A DNA stretch of 46,531 nucleotides from Tepidibacter sp. (GCF_025210165.1 NZ_JAOASI010000080.1:1-46531); one strand, 5' to 3'. Counted from the first letter of the stretch, positions 7,095-16,078 are shown. Program-made: numbers and translations. The notes: a model not told the origin generated them from the letters alone.

Positions 7095-9260
7095 TTACTT
7101 TGCTGCGCTTGTACTCTTTGTAATTGTAACTTCAAGATTTTTAACATTTCCATTAAATACAAGGTCTATATAGCATAAGTTACTCTCATCATCTATTATG
7201 TAATTTAAATCATCTCCATCTTGAATGATTGAGTTTTCTGATTGCTTAGAATTTATCCATTTACTCTTTTGACTATTTGGATTACTACTAAAGAATTTTA
7301 CAATATTGTCTTGCTTAAAGTCATTTGTTTGGAATCTTAACATTCTTTCAATATAAGTACTTACAAGAGTTTTATAGATAGAATCAAATCCATCCTCTGT
7401 AAGAGCAAGACTTCTAGCTTTATAAACAGTTATTCTCTTTATATCTTTTCCATCTAATTGTGCATTTTCAGATGAAAAAACAAATCCAAAGTTTCTTCTA
7501 TTTATAGAATCTTTTATGTTATTTGTAAATCCTGATATTTCCTTAGCCATAGTTGTAACTACTTTTAAATTGTTCTCACCTGATTCTATATCAAATCTAA
7601 CACCTGGATATTCTTTATTAATATTTTTAAAATATTCCTTTAGATATTCAGGGCATTGGTATGAAGCTACTGTTCCAGCTGCTATATAAGCTGCATCTAC
7701 ATATACTCCTTCTATCCATAGCTTTAATATATCTTCTTTTTCCTGTGAAAGTTTTACTCCCTCTTCTGTTTGTAGCATTTTACTATCTATTACTACTCCT
7801 GATTTATCTTTAGGTATTATTGTGAAGTTAGGCATACATGGTATAGTAAATTCACTATAATCTTGACGAGTTAACATTTCACATTTTTCTATATACTTAT
7901 CAATTCCAGCTGTAGCCATATTGTTAAATGTAGTCTCTTCATTAGCCTGGAAATTAAAGAATGTCTGTATTTTATACTTCTTTATTATTTCAAGAAGAGA
8001 AGTTAATGACTCTATTGTGTTACTTTCTTTATTTATATCTTTTTTGCTTCCTCTAAATCTGTCTCTTCTAGTTTTTATTTTTCCTACTGATTCCATTTCT
8101 ATAGCTGGAACTATACCAAACCATATTGTATCAGCGAAATCATTCTTGGCATTTACAGTATTTAAATATGTCTCAAGTCTAGGTACATTATTATTTTTTA
8201 CTGTCATATCTAATTTAGTGTTTGTAATAACTAAGGTTGGTAACATTCCTTTATTTTTAGTGCTATATTGGTCAAAGAACATTTTTATTCCTAATATTTT
8301 TTCTACCAACGGCTTAGCTGTTTTTACAAAATCATCTTTTGCCTTTTTATAAAACTCAAGATAAGTATTGTAGTTATCTACTTCTCTTTCTATATCTATT
8401 TCTGATTGTACAGCTGGTAATGGGCAAAATGTTCTTACTACAAGATCCTTTACATAATCAGATTTATTTTCTGTAATAACATCATAATCCTCTTCAAATA
8501 CACCTACAAGACTGTTACTACTATCTTCATTCATAACCATCAAGTCTGTAGAATCACTCTTTGGAGCCTCTAATATTTTTAATTCTCCATTGTCCCCCAT
8601 AGTAAGCATACCTATTTGTATAGCCTCAGCTTCTGAACCTTCTTGAGTTTTCCCAAATAATAACCTTGTTTTAATATCTTCTATTGCAAGTGGAAGCATT
8701 GCCATAACATTATTGTAATTTTGACTGGCTTCCTCAAATTTATAGTTAAGCTTATCTCCAAGTTCAAGCTTTTTTGGATCTTCTTCTTCTAATCCTTCAT
8801 ACTTATTATAAAGATAATGTACTTCTTTTCTTACTTGCTTTATATCTTCAATTATTTTCTTTGGTGATATCATGTCTAATACTTTTTCAAACTTAAAATC
8901 AACATTTTTTATGCCTTGACTTCTCTTTGCATCTACAAGAGTAAATAACATTTTTAAGAAATCATTATCTTGATTAAGTTTAATTTCTGAAATACATTCA
9001 TCTGATATATTTTCAGGCTTTTCTAGTGTGTAAACTACATTTTGATTTGCAGCATTATAAAAAGAATATACACTTGGAGAAAATTTATCTAAAAACTCAT
9101 CAAAATTTTTAACAAGAAGATGTTCGTTAATTTCTTTTATTTTTTCATCACTTAAGCTATCTATGCCTTTAACATCTCCAACAATTGTAATAAGATCTAG
9201 TTTTTCAGGATTAATTTCCTCAAAAAGTATACTTCTATTCGTTTGGCGAATAGTCTCCAT
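7095..9260 (-). CDS. Contractile sheath-like protein (TssB/TssC-like), first gene of the operon
   Basis: This 721-residue soluble protein has no signal peptide. The C-terminal half has the sheath-like order seen in TssC: ETTFNNMATAG, WIEGVYVDAAYIAAGTVASY (about 531-550), NFGFVFSSENAQL (about 595-607), ITVYKARSLAL and a final small beta domain. The N-terminal 230 residues hold a helical segment (LDMISPKKIIEDIKQVRKEV near 130-149). The length is close to TssB plus TssC combined, so a natural fusion is plausible, though I cannot align it. AAGGAGG precedes the ATG, and a strong promoter lies 74 bases upstream. The sheath role rests mainly on the C-terminal pattern and tube neighbours. Confidence 0.6.
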   Translation of the reverse strand: METIRQTNRSILFEEINPEKLDLITIVGDVKGIDSLSDEKIKEINEHLLVKNFDEFLDKFSPSVYSFYNAANQNVVYTLEKPENISDECISEIKLNQDNDFLKMLFTLVDAKRSQGIKNVDFKFEKVLDMISPKKIIEDIKQVRKEVHYLYNKYEGLEEEDPKKLELGDKLNYKFEEASQNYNNVMAMLPLAIEDIKTRLLFGKTQEGSEAEAIQIGMLTMGDNGELKILEAPKSDSTDLMVMNEDSSNSLVGVFEEDYDVITENKSDYVKDLVVRTFCPLPAVQSEIDIEREVDNYNTYLEFYKKAKDDFVKTAKPLVEKILGIKMFFDQYSTKNKGMLPTLVITNTKLDMTVKNNNVPRLETYLNTVNAKNDFADTIWFGIVPAIEMESVGKIKTRRDRFRGSKKDINKESNTIESLTSLLEIIKKYKIQTFFNFQANEETTFNNMATAGIDKYIEKCEMLTRQDYSEFTIPCMPNFTIIPKDKSGVVIDSKMLQTEEGVKLSQEKEDILKLWIEGVYVDAAYIAAGTVASYQCPEYLKEYFKNINKEYPGVRFDIESGENNLKVVTTMAKEISGFTNNIKDSINRRNFGFVFSSENAQLDGKDIKRITVYKARSLALTEDGFDSIYKTLVSTYIERMLRFQTNDFKQDNIVKFFSSNPNSQKSKWINSKQSENSIIQDGDDLNYIIDDESNLCYIDLVFNGNVKNLEVTITKSTSAAK

Positions 9261-9333
9261 CTTAAACCTCCTTATATATTTATAATTAATTATATAGTTT
9301 GAATTTTTTTTGTTTTCTTATAATTACAACTGC

Positions 9334-9362
9334 ATTCTACCATTTATTTTATTTACTTTCAA
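9334..9362 (-). promoter_or_regulatory. Sigma-A-type promoter of the injection-system operon
   Basis: Reading on the minus strand, TTGAAA (9362-9357) and TAGAAT (9339-9334) are separated by exactly 17 bases. Transcription should start near 9327, leaving an untranslated leader of about 67 bases before the sheath gene. No other similarly good promoter was seen inside the operon. Confidence 0.65.
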
Positions 9363-9490
9363 TATATTACATTATTTTTGGTTATTTTTTCCTATTCAGT
9401 AAAAGTTATGATTTTGTTTGATATTTTTTCAAAAAGTGATTTTTATACAATAAAATTCTATATTCATTCCTTCATCTTCCATTTACATAA

Positions 9491-9654
9491 CAAATCAAAA
9501 AACAAATTATTTTTTTGCTAATATATGACTTTTGGACTAGTTCTTATTTTAAATTTAAAATATTTTTTATAAATCAATGAATAAGCAGGTTTCATATAAA
9601 TAAATTACTTTTTGATTCAACTAAACTCCTTTTATATGACAATTTTTTGATTTG
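9491..9654. repeat. Paired 12-base inverted repeat in the divergent control region
   Basis: CAAATCAAAAAA (9491-9502) is perfectly repeated inverted as TTTTTTGATTTG (9643-9654), 140 bases apart. The right arm overlaps the -35 box of the protease promoter. The 453-base interval 9261-9713 between the divergent sheath and protease genes otherwise holds only the two promoters and AT-rich sequence. The arms could be paired operators, or chance in AT-rich DNA. Confidence 0.35.
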
Positions 9655-9680
9655 CCTTAATTTTGTGAATTTTGTATTAT
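9652..9680 (+). promoter_or_regulatory. Promoter of the M4 protease gene
   Basis: TTGCCT (9652-9657) and TATTAT (9675-9680) are 17 bases apart. The predicted transcript start is near 9687, and AGGGGG (9701-9706) is the ribosome binding site before the ATG at 9714. The -35 box is imperfect, which is consistent with a regulated gene. Confidence 0.5.
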
Positions 9681-9713
9681 TTAAATTAATTAAATTTAAC
9701 AGGGGGTATACTT

Positions 9714-11555
9714 ATGAAAAAGAAATTAAGTTCTATAGCACTTTCTACAGTTATGACAGGATCTTTATTATTAACACCAATAGCTAATGCCGAGGAAATA
9801 AATGCAAGTAAAATAACAGTCTCTGAAAATACTCAAATTGTTACTCAGCAAGAAGAACAAGAAGTAAAAAATTCTGGTAAAGAAATAGTTAAAGAAGATT
9901 CTAAGGAAGAGGTAATACAAGAAAAATCACCAGAAATAGATATGAATGTTGAAGAAAATAAAAGTGAAGCATTAGAAAGTAAGCAAGAAGAAATTCATAC
10001 TATAATACAAGAAGACACAGAAAAGACAGATGTAAATATAGTAGAATTTGATAAAGAAAATAAATTAGGATTTTTAAAAGGAAAGCTTTCAAGTCAAAAA
10101 AGTACAGATATAGATGGTGTTATAGAATTTTTTAAAGAAAACAAAAAGCTGTTCAAATTAAACAATCCAAAGGAGGAACTAAAAGAAATAACTACTAAAG
10201 AAGATGAATTAGGAAATACTCATGTTAAGGTTCAACAAATGTATAAAAACATTCCTTTATTTGGAAAGCAATACATAATCCATTTTAATAAAGATGGAGA
10301 AATCTATGCTGTTAACGGAAAAATAGATAATACAATATATAATAAAATCTCTGATAAAGACCATCAAAAGTTAAAAATCAGAGAAAAGGTTGCTATAGAA
10401 GTTGCTAAATCAGAAGTTAATACTGATGCACTTACTAAAGAACCAGATGTTAAAAGCTATTTCTATGAAATGGATGGAAAGTATCTACCAGTTTATGAAG
10501 TTAGAGTACTTAACTTAGGTTCTGAGCCAGGTGACTGGAGTATTTTTATCAACGCTAATAATGGCGAGGTTATAAAGAAATACAATAGAATCCACACTGT
10601 ATCTGCTAAAGGAGTAGGAAAAGGAGTTTTAAATGACGAAAAAAAATTAAATCTTGAATACAAAAATGGTGCATATTATATGATAGACAATACTAAAAAT
10701 GGTGTTAGTATAAAGACCTATACTGCTAAGCATGTTCCTCAAGATGAAAATATAATGCAATACTTCCTACCTGGATTAATGATGTATAGTGAAAAAAATG
10801 AATTTTTCGATGAAAAATATAAACCTGCTGTAGATGCTCATAAATATGCAGAGCATGTGTATGATTACTATAATAAAAAATTTGGAAGAAATAGTATAGA
10901 TGATAAGGGAATGGATATTATATCATCTGTTCATTATGGAGATAACTATGTAAATGCATTTTGGTTTTATGATCAGATGACATATGGAGATGGTGATGGT
11001 TCTACATCATTAGCTTTATCAGGCGCATTAGATGTTGTTGGTCATGAAATGACACATGGAGTTACAGAAAATGAAGCTAACCTTGTATATGAAAATCAAT
11101 CAGGTGCTTTAAATGAATCTTTTTCAGACGTATTTGGTACATTTATAGAATTTGAATATCAACCAGATAAAGCTGATTGGTTATGTGGGGAAGATGTTTG
11201 GACACCTCATAAAGATGGTGATGCATTAAGAGATTTAGAAGATCCAGGAAGCTCTAAGGCTTATAGACCTCAACCAACTCATATGCGTGAATATGTACAT
11301 ACTGATAGAGATCATGGTGGAGTTCATACTAATTCAGGAATACCAAATAAAGCAGCTTATCTTGTTACAAGTGAAGTAGGTGTTCATAAAGCTGAAAAAA
11401 TATATTATAAGGCTTTAACTAACTATTTAACTTCAACATCTAATTTCCACGATGCAAGACTTGCTTTAATTCAATCAGCAGAAGATTTCTATGGAGAAGA
11501 TAGCTTTGAATCTAAGGCTGTAGCTAATGCTTTTGATTCTGTAGGTATAAAATAA
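9714..11555 (+). CDS. Secreted thermolysin-type neutral metalloprotease (M4 family, bacillolysin-like)
   Basis: This 613-residue preproenzyme has a Sec signal peptide (MKKKLSSIALSTV... ending near ANAEE at 23-27), then a Glu/Lys-rich low-complexity stretch (about 30-105), FTP and PepSY-like propeptide domains (about 110-290), and the catalytic M4 domain (about 300-613). The zinc motif is HEMTH in VVGHEMTHGVTENE, with the third ligand in GALNESFSDVFG. The catalytic His lies in DHGGVHTNSGIPNKAAYL. It hydrolyses extracellular proteins, typically for peptide supply. It is longer than thermolysin precursors (about 548) because of the acidic insert. It is transcribed alone and ends at a strong terminator. 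Confidence 0.96.
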   Translation: MKKKLSSIALSTVMTGSLLLTPIANAEEINASKITVSENTQIVTQQEEQEVKNSGKEIVKEDSKEEVIQEKSPEIDMNVEENKSEALESKQEEIHTIIQEDTEKTDVNIVEFDKENKLGFLKGKLSSQKSTDIDGVIEFFKENKKLFKLNNPKEELKEITTKEDELGNTHVKVQQMYKNIPLFGKQYIIHFNKDGEIYAVNGKIDNTIYNKISDKDHQKLKIREKVAIEVAKSEVNTDALTKEPDVKSYFYEMDGKYLPVYEVRVLNLGSEPGDWSIFINANNGEVIKKYNRIHTVSAKGVGKGVLNDEKKLNLEYKNGAYYMIDNTKNGVSIKTYTAKHVPQDENIMQYFLPGLMMYSEKNEFFDEKYKPAVDAHKYAEHVYDYYNKKFGRNSIDDKGMDIISSVHYGDNYVNAFWFYDQMTYGDGDGSTSLALSGALDVVGHEMTHGVTENEANLVYENQSGALNESFSDVFGTFIEFEYQPDKADWLCGEDVWTPHKDGDALRDLEDPGSSKAYRPQPTHMREYVHTDRDHGGVHTNSGIPNKAAYLVTSEVGVHKAEKIYYKALTNYLTSTSNFHDARLALIQSAEDFYGEDSFESKAVANAFDSVGIK

Positions 11556-11557
11556 AT

Positions 11558-11591
11558 AAAAAGAACTGTGGATTTTTCCACAGTTCTTTTT
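11558..11591. terminator. Bidirectional intrinsic terminator
   Basis: AAAAAGAACTGTGG and CCACAGTTCTTTTT form a 14-base perfect stem with a TTTT-type loop. The stem is flanked by A and T runs, so it can end both the protease and the convergent yifB transcript. Confidence 0.9.
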
Positions 11592-11593
11592 AT

Positions 11594-13120
11594 TTATCCC
11601 CAATAATTATAATATGCCTTTCTAAAGGAAAGTGCCTCTGCTATATGGCTTACCTTTATATCATCTTCTTCAAGGTCTGCTATAGTTCTTGCTGTTTTTA
11701 AGAGCTTATAGTAGCTTCTAGAACTAAATTTGTACTTACTAAATACAGTTTTTATAAAATCCTTACATTCCTCATTTAGATAACAATATTCTTCAATTTT
11801 TTTAGTATTTATATCATTATTAGTATATATACCCTTACCCTTATATCTTTTAGTTTGAATCTTTCTAGCTTTTTCTACCCTCTTTTTTACATCTTTTGAG
11901 CTTTCTTCTTTTTTATTACTTTGAAATTCTTCAAAATTTAAAGGATTTACTTCAACGAATAAATCAAATCTATCAAGAAGTGGGCCCGATGCTCTATTTA
12001 AATATCTATTTATTTCACTAGGACTACATTTACATTTATCTTCATTTGGACCTTTAAAGAAGCCACAATGACATGGGTTCATAGCAGATATAACCAAAGT
12101 GTCACAATCATATGTTTGATTCATCTTAACCCTAGATATATTAATGTACTTATCCTCTATTGGTTGTCTTAGGCTTTCCAAGGTTCTTCTATCAAATTCA
12201 AGCATTTCATCTAAAAAAAGTACACCCCTATGAGATAATACAACCTCTCCAGGCTTTGCATCTTTTCCCCCTCCTATTAAAGCAGTTTTAGTTACTGTAT
12301 GGTGTATAGATCTAAAGGGTCTTTTGGTTATTATTCCTATATTTTCATCTATAAGTCCTGCTGCACTATATATTTTGCTAACTTCTATAATTTCTTCTTC
12401 CGTCATATCAGGAAGTATAGTATTTATCCTTTTGGCTATCATTGTCTTTCCACTTCCAGGGGGGCCTATCATTAGCATGTTGTGATTTCCAGCAGCTGCT
12501 ATTTCTATTGCTCTTTTAACAAAATAGTTTCCCTTTATATCAGAAAAATCTAATCTATACTCTTTATTTTTGATCAGCTTTTCTTTCTTAGTATATATAT
12601 CAAGCTTTGTATTACCAGCTAAAAAATCTATAACCTGCTTCAAATTATCTACAGGATAAATCTCTATTCCATCTATATATGATGCTTCATTTAAATTTTG
12701 AGATGGTAAAAATACTCTCTTTATATTATTATTTTTTGCATTTATTATTATAGGTAGTATTCCCCTTACCTTTTTTAACTTTCCATCAAGAGATAACTCT
12801 CCTAAAAATAGAGTTTGACTCATATATTCATCATTTAATTCATATAAAGAATTTAAAATTCCAACTGCCATAGAAAGATCAAAGTAGGGTCCTTCCTTTC
12901 TTATATCAGCAGGAGATAAATTAATAACTATCCTAGAGTTCAAAAAATTATATCCTGAGTTTAGTATTGCAGACTTTATTCTTTCTTTTGCTTCTTTAAT
13001 AGATGTATCAGGAAGTCCTATTATATTAAATACAGGTAAACCCTTTGTTATATCTACCTCAACATCTACTATAAATCCATCTATTCCTATTAAGCAAGCA
13101 CTCTTTATCTTACAAAACAC
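11594..13120 (-). CDS. yifB: YifB/ComM-family Mg-chelatase-like AAA+ ATPase
   Basis: This 508-residue protein begins FCKIKSACLIGIDGF after a GTG start at 13120. That start is chosen because AAGGGTGG sits 7 bases before it and it follows the yraN TAG by one base; an in-frame ATG at 13153 would overlap yraN and lacks a site. Domains are an N-terminal ChlI/Lon-like domain (about 15-140), a Mg-chelatase AAA+ ATPase (Walker A GPPGSGKT near 217, Walker B VLFLDEM) and a C-terminal Mg-chelatase-like lid. The ComM homologue is a DNA helicase that extends branch migration in natural transformation, which fits the pseudopilin and comFB genes elsewhere in the window. Confidence 0.93.
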   Translation of the reverse strand: MFCKIKSACLIGIDGFIVDVEVDITKGLPVFNIIGLPDTSIKEAKERIKSAILNSGYNFLNSRIVINLSPADIRKEGPYFDLSMAVGILNSLYELNDEYMSQTLFLGELSLDGKLKKVRGILPIIINAKNNNIKRVFLPSQNLNEASYIDGIEIYPVDNLKQVIDFLAGNTKLDIYTKKEKLIKNKEYRLDFSDIKGNYFVKRAIEIAAAGNHNMLMIGPPGSGKTMIAKRINTILPDMTEEEIIEVSKIYSAAGLIDENIGIITKRPFRSIHHTVTKTALIGGGKDAKPGEVVLSHRGVLFLDEMLEFDRRTLESLRQPIEDKYINISRVKMNQTYDCDTLVISAMNPCHCGFFKGPNEDKCKCSPSEINRYLNRASGPLLDRFDLFVEVNPLNFEEFQSNKKEESSKDVKKRVEKARKIQTKRYKGKGIYTNNDINTKKIEEYCYLNEECKDFIKTVFSKYKFSSRSYYKLLKTARTIADLEEDDIKVSHIAEALSFRKAYYNYWG

Positions 13121-13121
13121 A

Positions 13122-13487
13122 CTAACACCACCCTTGGTTATCACAAAAAGCATTCTCTATATAATTAATGTTATTATTTTTTAAATAAACCTCTATAACA
13201 TCAAATCCTATATCCATATTTTTTATATTTTTATACATTATGTATTGCTTTGCAGTAGATATTATCTTTTTCTGCTTTTTATAATGTACGGACTCACTGG
13301 GGTGTCCATAGTTTATAGAATTTCTCGATTTAACCTCTATAAATGAAATTTTATTATCTTTAAAAGCTATCAAATCTATCTCTCCTATTTTTGTTCTATA
13401 GTTTTTCTCAAGTATATGAAATTTATTTTTTATTAAATAATTACATGCAATTTGTTCTCCCAATCTTCCTTTTTCTTTATTATTCAT
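13122..13487 (-). CDS. yraN: YraN/UPF0102 family endonuclease-like protein
   Basis: This 121-residue protein carries the restriction-endonuclease-like motif: GRLGEQIACNYLIKNKF, then GEIDLIA and FIEVKSR (the D..ExK pattern). The ATG at 13487 has GGAGG 5 bases upstream; a TTG four codons earlier lies inside that site and is rejected. It commonly sits between rnhB and yifB in Firmicutes, as here. The biochemical substrate is not established. Confidence 0.92.
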   Translation of the reverse strand: MNNKEKGRLGEQIACNYLIKNKFHILEKNYRTKIGEIDLIAFKDNKISFIEVKSRNSINYGHPSESVHYKKQKKIISTAKQYIMYKNIKNMDIGFDVIEVYLKNNNINYIENAFCDNQGWC

Positions 13488-13497
13488 AACTTCCTCC

Positions 13498-13538
13498 AAA
13501 AATACCCATAATCTTTATTATTTAGATTATGGGTATTT
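13498..13538 (-). terminator. Intrinsic terminator between ylqH and yraN
   Basis: AAATACCCATAATCT pairs with AGATTATGGGTATTT around a 9-base loop and is followed by T residues on the minus strand. It separates the ribosome-related operon from yraN-yifB. The yraN Shine-Dalgarno follows directly, so readthrough could still feed these genes. Confidence 0.8.
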
Positions 13539-13553
13539 AAAGTTAAATATATA

Positions 13554-13826
13554 CTATTTAATTTTAGAGTCTATATCAGATATGAATATCAAAATTTCTG
13601 CAACAGCTTCGTAGAGCTCTTGTGGTATTTCTTGTCCAATTTCTAGGTGTTCAAGCTGTTTTGCCAGTTTTTCGTCCTTATATATAGGTATATTATTTTC
13701 TTTTGCTTTATCTAATATTTTGTCTGCAACTTTACCTTTTCCTTTACCTATAAGCTTTGGAGCATCATCTTCATCTATATTATACTTTAGTGCTGTAGCT
13801 ATTTTTATTCCCTTACTTAATTTCAT
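13554..13826 (-). CDS. ylqH: Orphan FlhB C-terminal-domain protein
   Basis: This 90-residue protein matches only the cytoplasmic, post-cleavage part of FlhB/YscU: ATALKYNIDEDDAPKLIGKG, VADKILDKAKENNIPIY and LAKQLEHLEIGQEIPQELYE. The NPTH autocleavage sequence and membrane part are absent. In flagellar export FlhB-C works with FliK to switch substrate class. The gene just upstream encodes a FliK-like protein and the pair sits by rnhB, as ylqG-ylqH do in Bacillus subtilis. No flagellar genes are visible in this window. The role is unknown. Confidence 0.88.
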   Translation of the reverse strand: MKLSKGIKIATALKYNIDEDDAPKLIGKGKGKVADKILDKAKENNIPIYKDEKLAKQLEHLEIGQEIPQELYEAVAEILIFISDIDSKIK

Positions 13827-13830
13827 ATTA

Positions 13831-15297
13831 TCACACCCACATATTAAAATTAGAGAACTTATTATTTATGTAATCAATATTATTTAATATTGGCTTATTC
13901 TCTGTTTTTATTTTGTAGTTTATATTTGTATTATTTATTCCTATACTTTTTAATACTTCAACTAGTTTCTTTTCATTTTTTTCAAACATATTCTTTATTT
14001 TTTCATCTTTTAGTCCAAATACTATATTTAGATCATTGTTATAATAATTCAACATAGTATCTATCCTGCTCAAGTTATGAGTATTCAAAGATATAAGTAT
14101 ACTTATAGATTTTTTACCATCTTTTTTATTTTTTGTGTTTTCAGATAATAATATTTCAGCTAAATTCTTATACTCTTTATATTCAAATGGAATTTGAAAG
14201 TACATATATTCATTTGATATATCATTTAAAAGCTCTAGCTTTTGATTTACATCCTGAAATTCTCCTTTTAGACTTTCTCCTAGCTTTATTTCATTTTGAA
14301 GATTTAATGTTTTAATCAAAGAATCCATATTTTGTTTTATTTTTTCAACATCTACCTTTTTATCTGTATCTAAATTTTGAACTATATTTTTTATTATTTT
14401 TTTTATGTCATTTTTAGATGATATATCTTCTTCAGACATATCTTTAGAAATATCTTTTTGAGTATCAGACTCAGTTGTATTTTGTTTTATTACATTAAGC
14501 TTTTGTATCTCTTCTTTTATATTGAGAAAATTATTATTTTGAATATCCTTATTTACTGCTCCTAATTCCTCATCTAGTATATTGTTTATTTCTTTTAATA
14601 TATCATCTAGATTTTCTCCTTTTAAAAGAGAATCTAAATTTTTCATATTACCTATATTTATTTCAAATTTGTTTTTAAATAAAAAAAGTATATTCTTTTC
14701 TTTAGGACCCATCTCCTTTAAATCCTTTAAAAAATTTAATATATTCTTACCTTCTTTATTTATATATATATCCTTTACTATTTCTTTAACTTCTTTATTT
14801 TCTATGTTTTTTATATTCTTGTTTAATATTTTTACTTCTTCCTCTGTTAGTCTTGATAATATATTAAATGAACCTATATTGTCTTTTATAGTTTTCAGAT
14901 TCTTTACATTGACAGGAATATTTTGCTTTATCATCTCTTTTATCAATGATTTATTTTCTTCATTATTTGGCAACTTAAGATCACTTATTAAATTATTTAT
15001 CTTAACATCTAATTCTTTCTCAAGTGCTGTTCCCTCTATTTGAGGCTGTAAAACTATATTCTTATCACTATTCAAAACCTTAAAGTTAACCTGTTCTCCA
15101 AGCAAGTTTTCAAGAGGTATATTACTATTTGCCATAAATTCATTTCCATTTTTAAGAAGTATTTTTACTACATTTGATTTAACCTCTAGTATCTTTCCTG
15201 TTACAGACTCATTATTCTTTATAGCATCTTTTATTTGTTTACTTCCATTAGCACCTATAGTCCTTAAATTAAAATCACTATATCCCGAAATCCTCAT
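13831..15297 (-). CDS. ylqG: Orphan FliK-like hook-length-control-type protein
   Basis: This 488-residue hydrophilic, Lys/Asn/Glu-rich protein starts MRISGYSDFNLRTIG. The ATG at 15297 is preferred to the one at 15309 because ATGGAG lies 7 bases upstream. Residues 40-110 form a short beta-rich module. The centre (about 110-370) is low-complexity and helical. The C-terminal part (FQIPFEYKEYKNLAEILL then LNTHNLSRIDTMLNYYNNDLN) resembles the FliK C-terminal domain. It ends 4 bases before the FlhB-C gene. The family assignment rests on weak pattern plus neighbour evidence. Confidence 0.7.
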   Translation of the reverse strand: MRISGYSDFNLRTIGANGSKQIKDAIKNNESVTGKILEVKSNVVKILLKNGNEFMANSNIPLENLLGEQVNFKVLNSDKNIVLQPQIEGTALEKELDVKINNLISDLKLPNNEENKSLIKEMIKQNIPVNVKNLKTIKDNIGSFNILSRLTEEEVKILNKNIKNIENKEVKEIVKDIYINKEGKNILNFLKDLKEMGPKEKNILFLFKNKFEINIGNMKNLDSLLKGENLDDILKEINNILDEELGAVNKDIQNNNFLNIKEEIQKLNVIKQNTTESDTQKDISKDMSEEDISSKNDIKKIIKNIVQNLDTDKKVDVEKIKQNMDSLIKTLNLQNEIKLGESLKGEFQDVNQKLELLNDISNEYMYFQIPFEYKEYKNLAEILLSENTKNKKDGKKSISILISLNTHNLSRIDTMLNYYNNDLNIVFGLKDEKIKNMFEKNEKKLVEVLKSIGINNTNINYKIKTENKPILNNIDYINNKFSNFNMWV

Positions 15298-15298
15298 A

Positions 15299-16078
15299 TT
15301 AGTCTCCATTTAAAATAGATTTGAGAAAGGATTTTCTATGAATAGGAGTTACCCCATAAGCTCTAATAGCTTCATAATGTTCCTTTGTTCCATATCCTTT
15401 ATGCTTTGAAAATCCATACTCACTATATTTATCGTCATATTCATACATAAGTTTATCCCTAGTTACCTTAGCTAAAATACTAGCCGCTGCTATTGATATA
15501 GATTTACTATCTCCTTTTATTATAGATTTTTGAGCTATATCTATATTAGGTATACTAACTGCATCTATTAATAAGCAGTCTGGCTTATTATTTAAATTGT
15601 TTATAGCTTTTTTCATAGCAAGATATGTAGCATTTAATATATTTATTTCATCTATCTTTTCGTTATCAACTATTCCTATACCATAATCGAGTGCTTCATT
15701 CTTTATTATTTTAAACAACTCGTTTCTCTTTTCTTCACTTAATTTCTTTGAATCATTTATATACTTTATATCCACATCTTTATCAAATACAACAACAGCT
15801 GCAACAACAGGTCCAGCTAAAGGACCCCTACCAGCCTCATCTATTCCTCCTACATATGTATACCCATTCTCATAAGACCATCTTTCAAATTCCTTTATTC
15901 TATGTATTCTCTCTTCTTCTTTTCTTAAAGCATCTAATTTCTTAGATAATTTAACCGCTATCTTTTGAACAGACTTTCTATCGTCCCTACTCAAAATATC
16001 TATATACTTCATATAATCACTTTCATCTATATTACTTACAAACTCATTTATATCCTTTACCTTCATACTCTCAAACAC
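15299..16078 (-). CDS. rnhB: Ribonuclease HII
   Basis: This 259-residue enzyme cleaves RNA in RNA/DNA hybrids and removes single ribonucleotides. The catalytic motif GGIDEAGRGPLAGPVVAA holds the first Asp and Glu (near 77-95). DAVSIPN and ASILAKVTRD carry the other active-site region, and KHKGYGTKEH follows. The first 70 residues are a basic helical extension common in Clostridia. It starts with GTG at 16078 after GGGGGAG. Its stop is 2 bases before the ylqG start. Confidence 0.96.
   Translation of the reverse strand: MFESMKVKDINEFVSNIDESDYMKYIDILSRDDRKSVQKIAVKLSKKLDALRKEEERIHRIKEFERWSYENGYTYVGGIDEAGRGPLAGPVVAAVVVFDKDVDIKYINDSKKLSEEKRNELFKIIKNEALDYGIGIVDNEKIDEINILNATYLAMKKAINNLNNKPDCLLIDAVSIPNIDIAQKSIIKGDSKSISIAAASILAKVTRDKLMYEYDDKYSEYGFSKHKGYGTKEHYEAIRAYGVTPIHRKSFLKSILNGD

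Noticed and set aside
7921-8352. Plus-strand open frame of 143 codons inside the sheath gene
   Set aside because: It lies wholly within the 721-aa minus-strand gene, has no ribosome binding site and gives a hydrophobic product with no recognisable motif.
14582-15043. Plus-strand open frame of 153 codons inside ylqG
   Set aside because: It is the antisense of a low-complexity Lys/Asn/Glu-rich region and is Phe/Ser/Leu-rich, a typical shadow.
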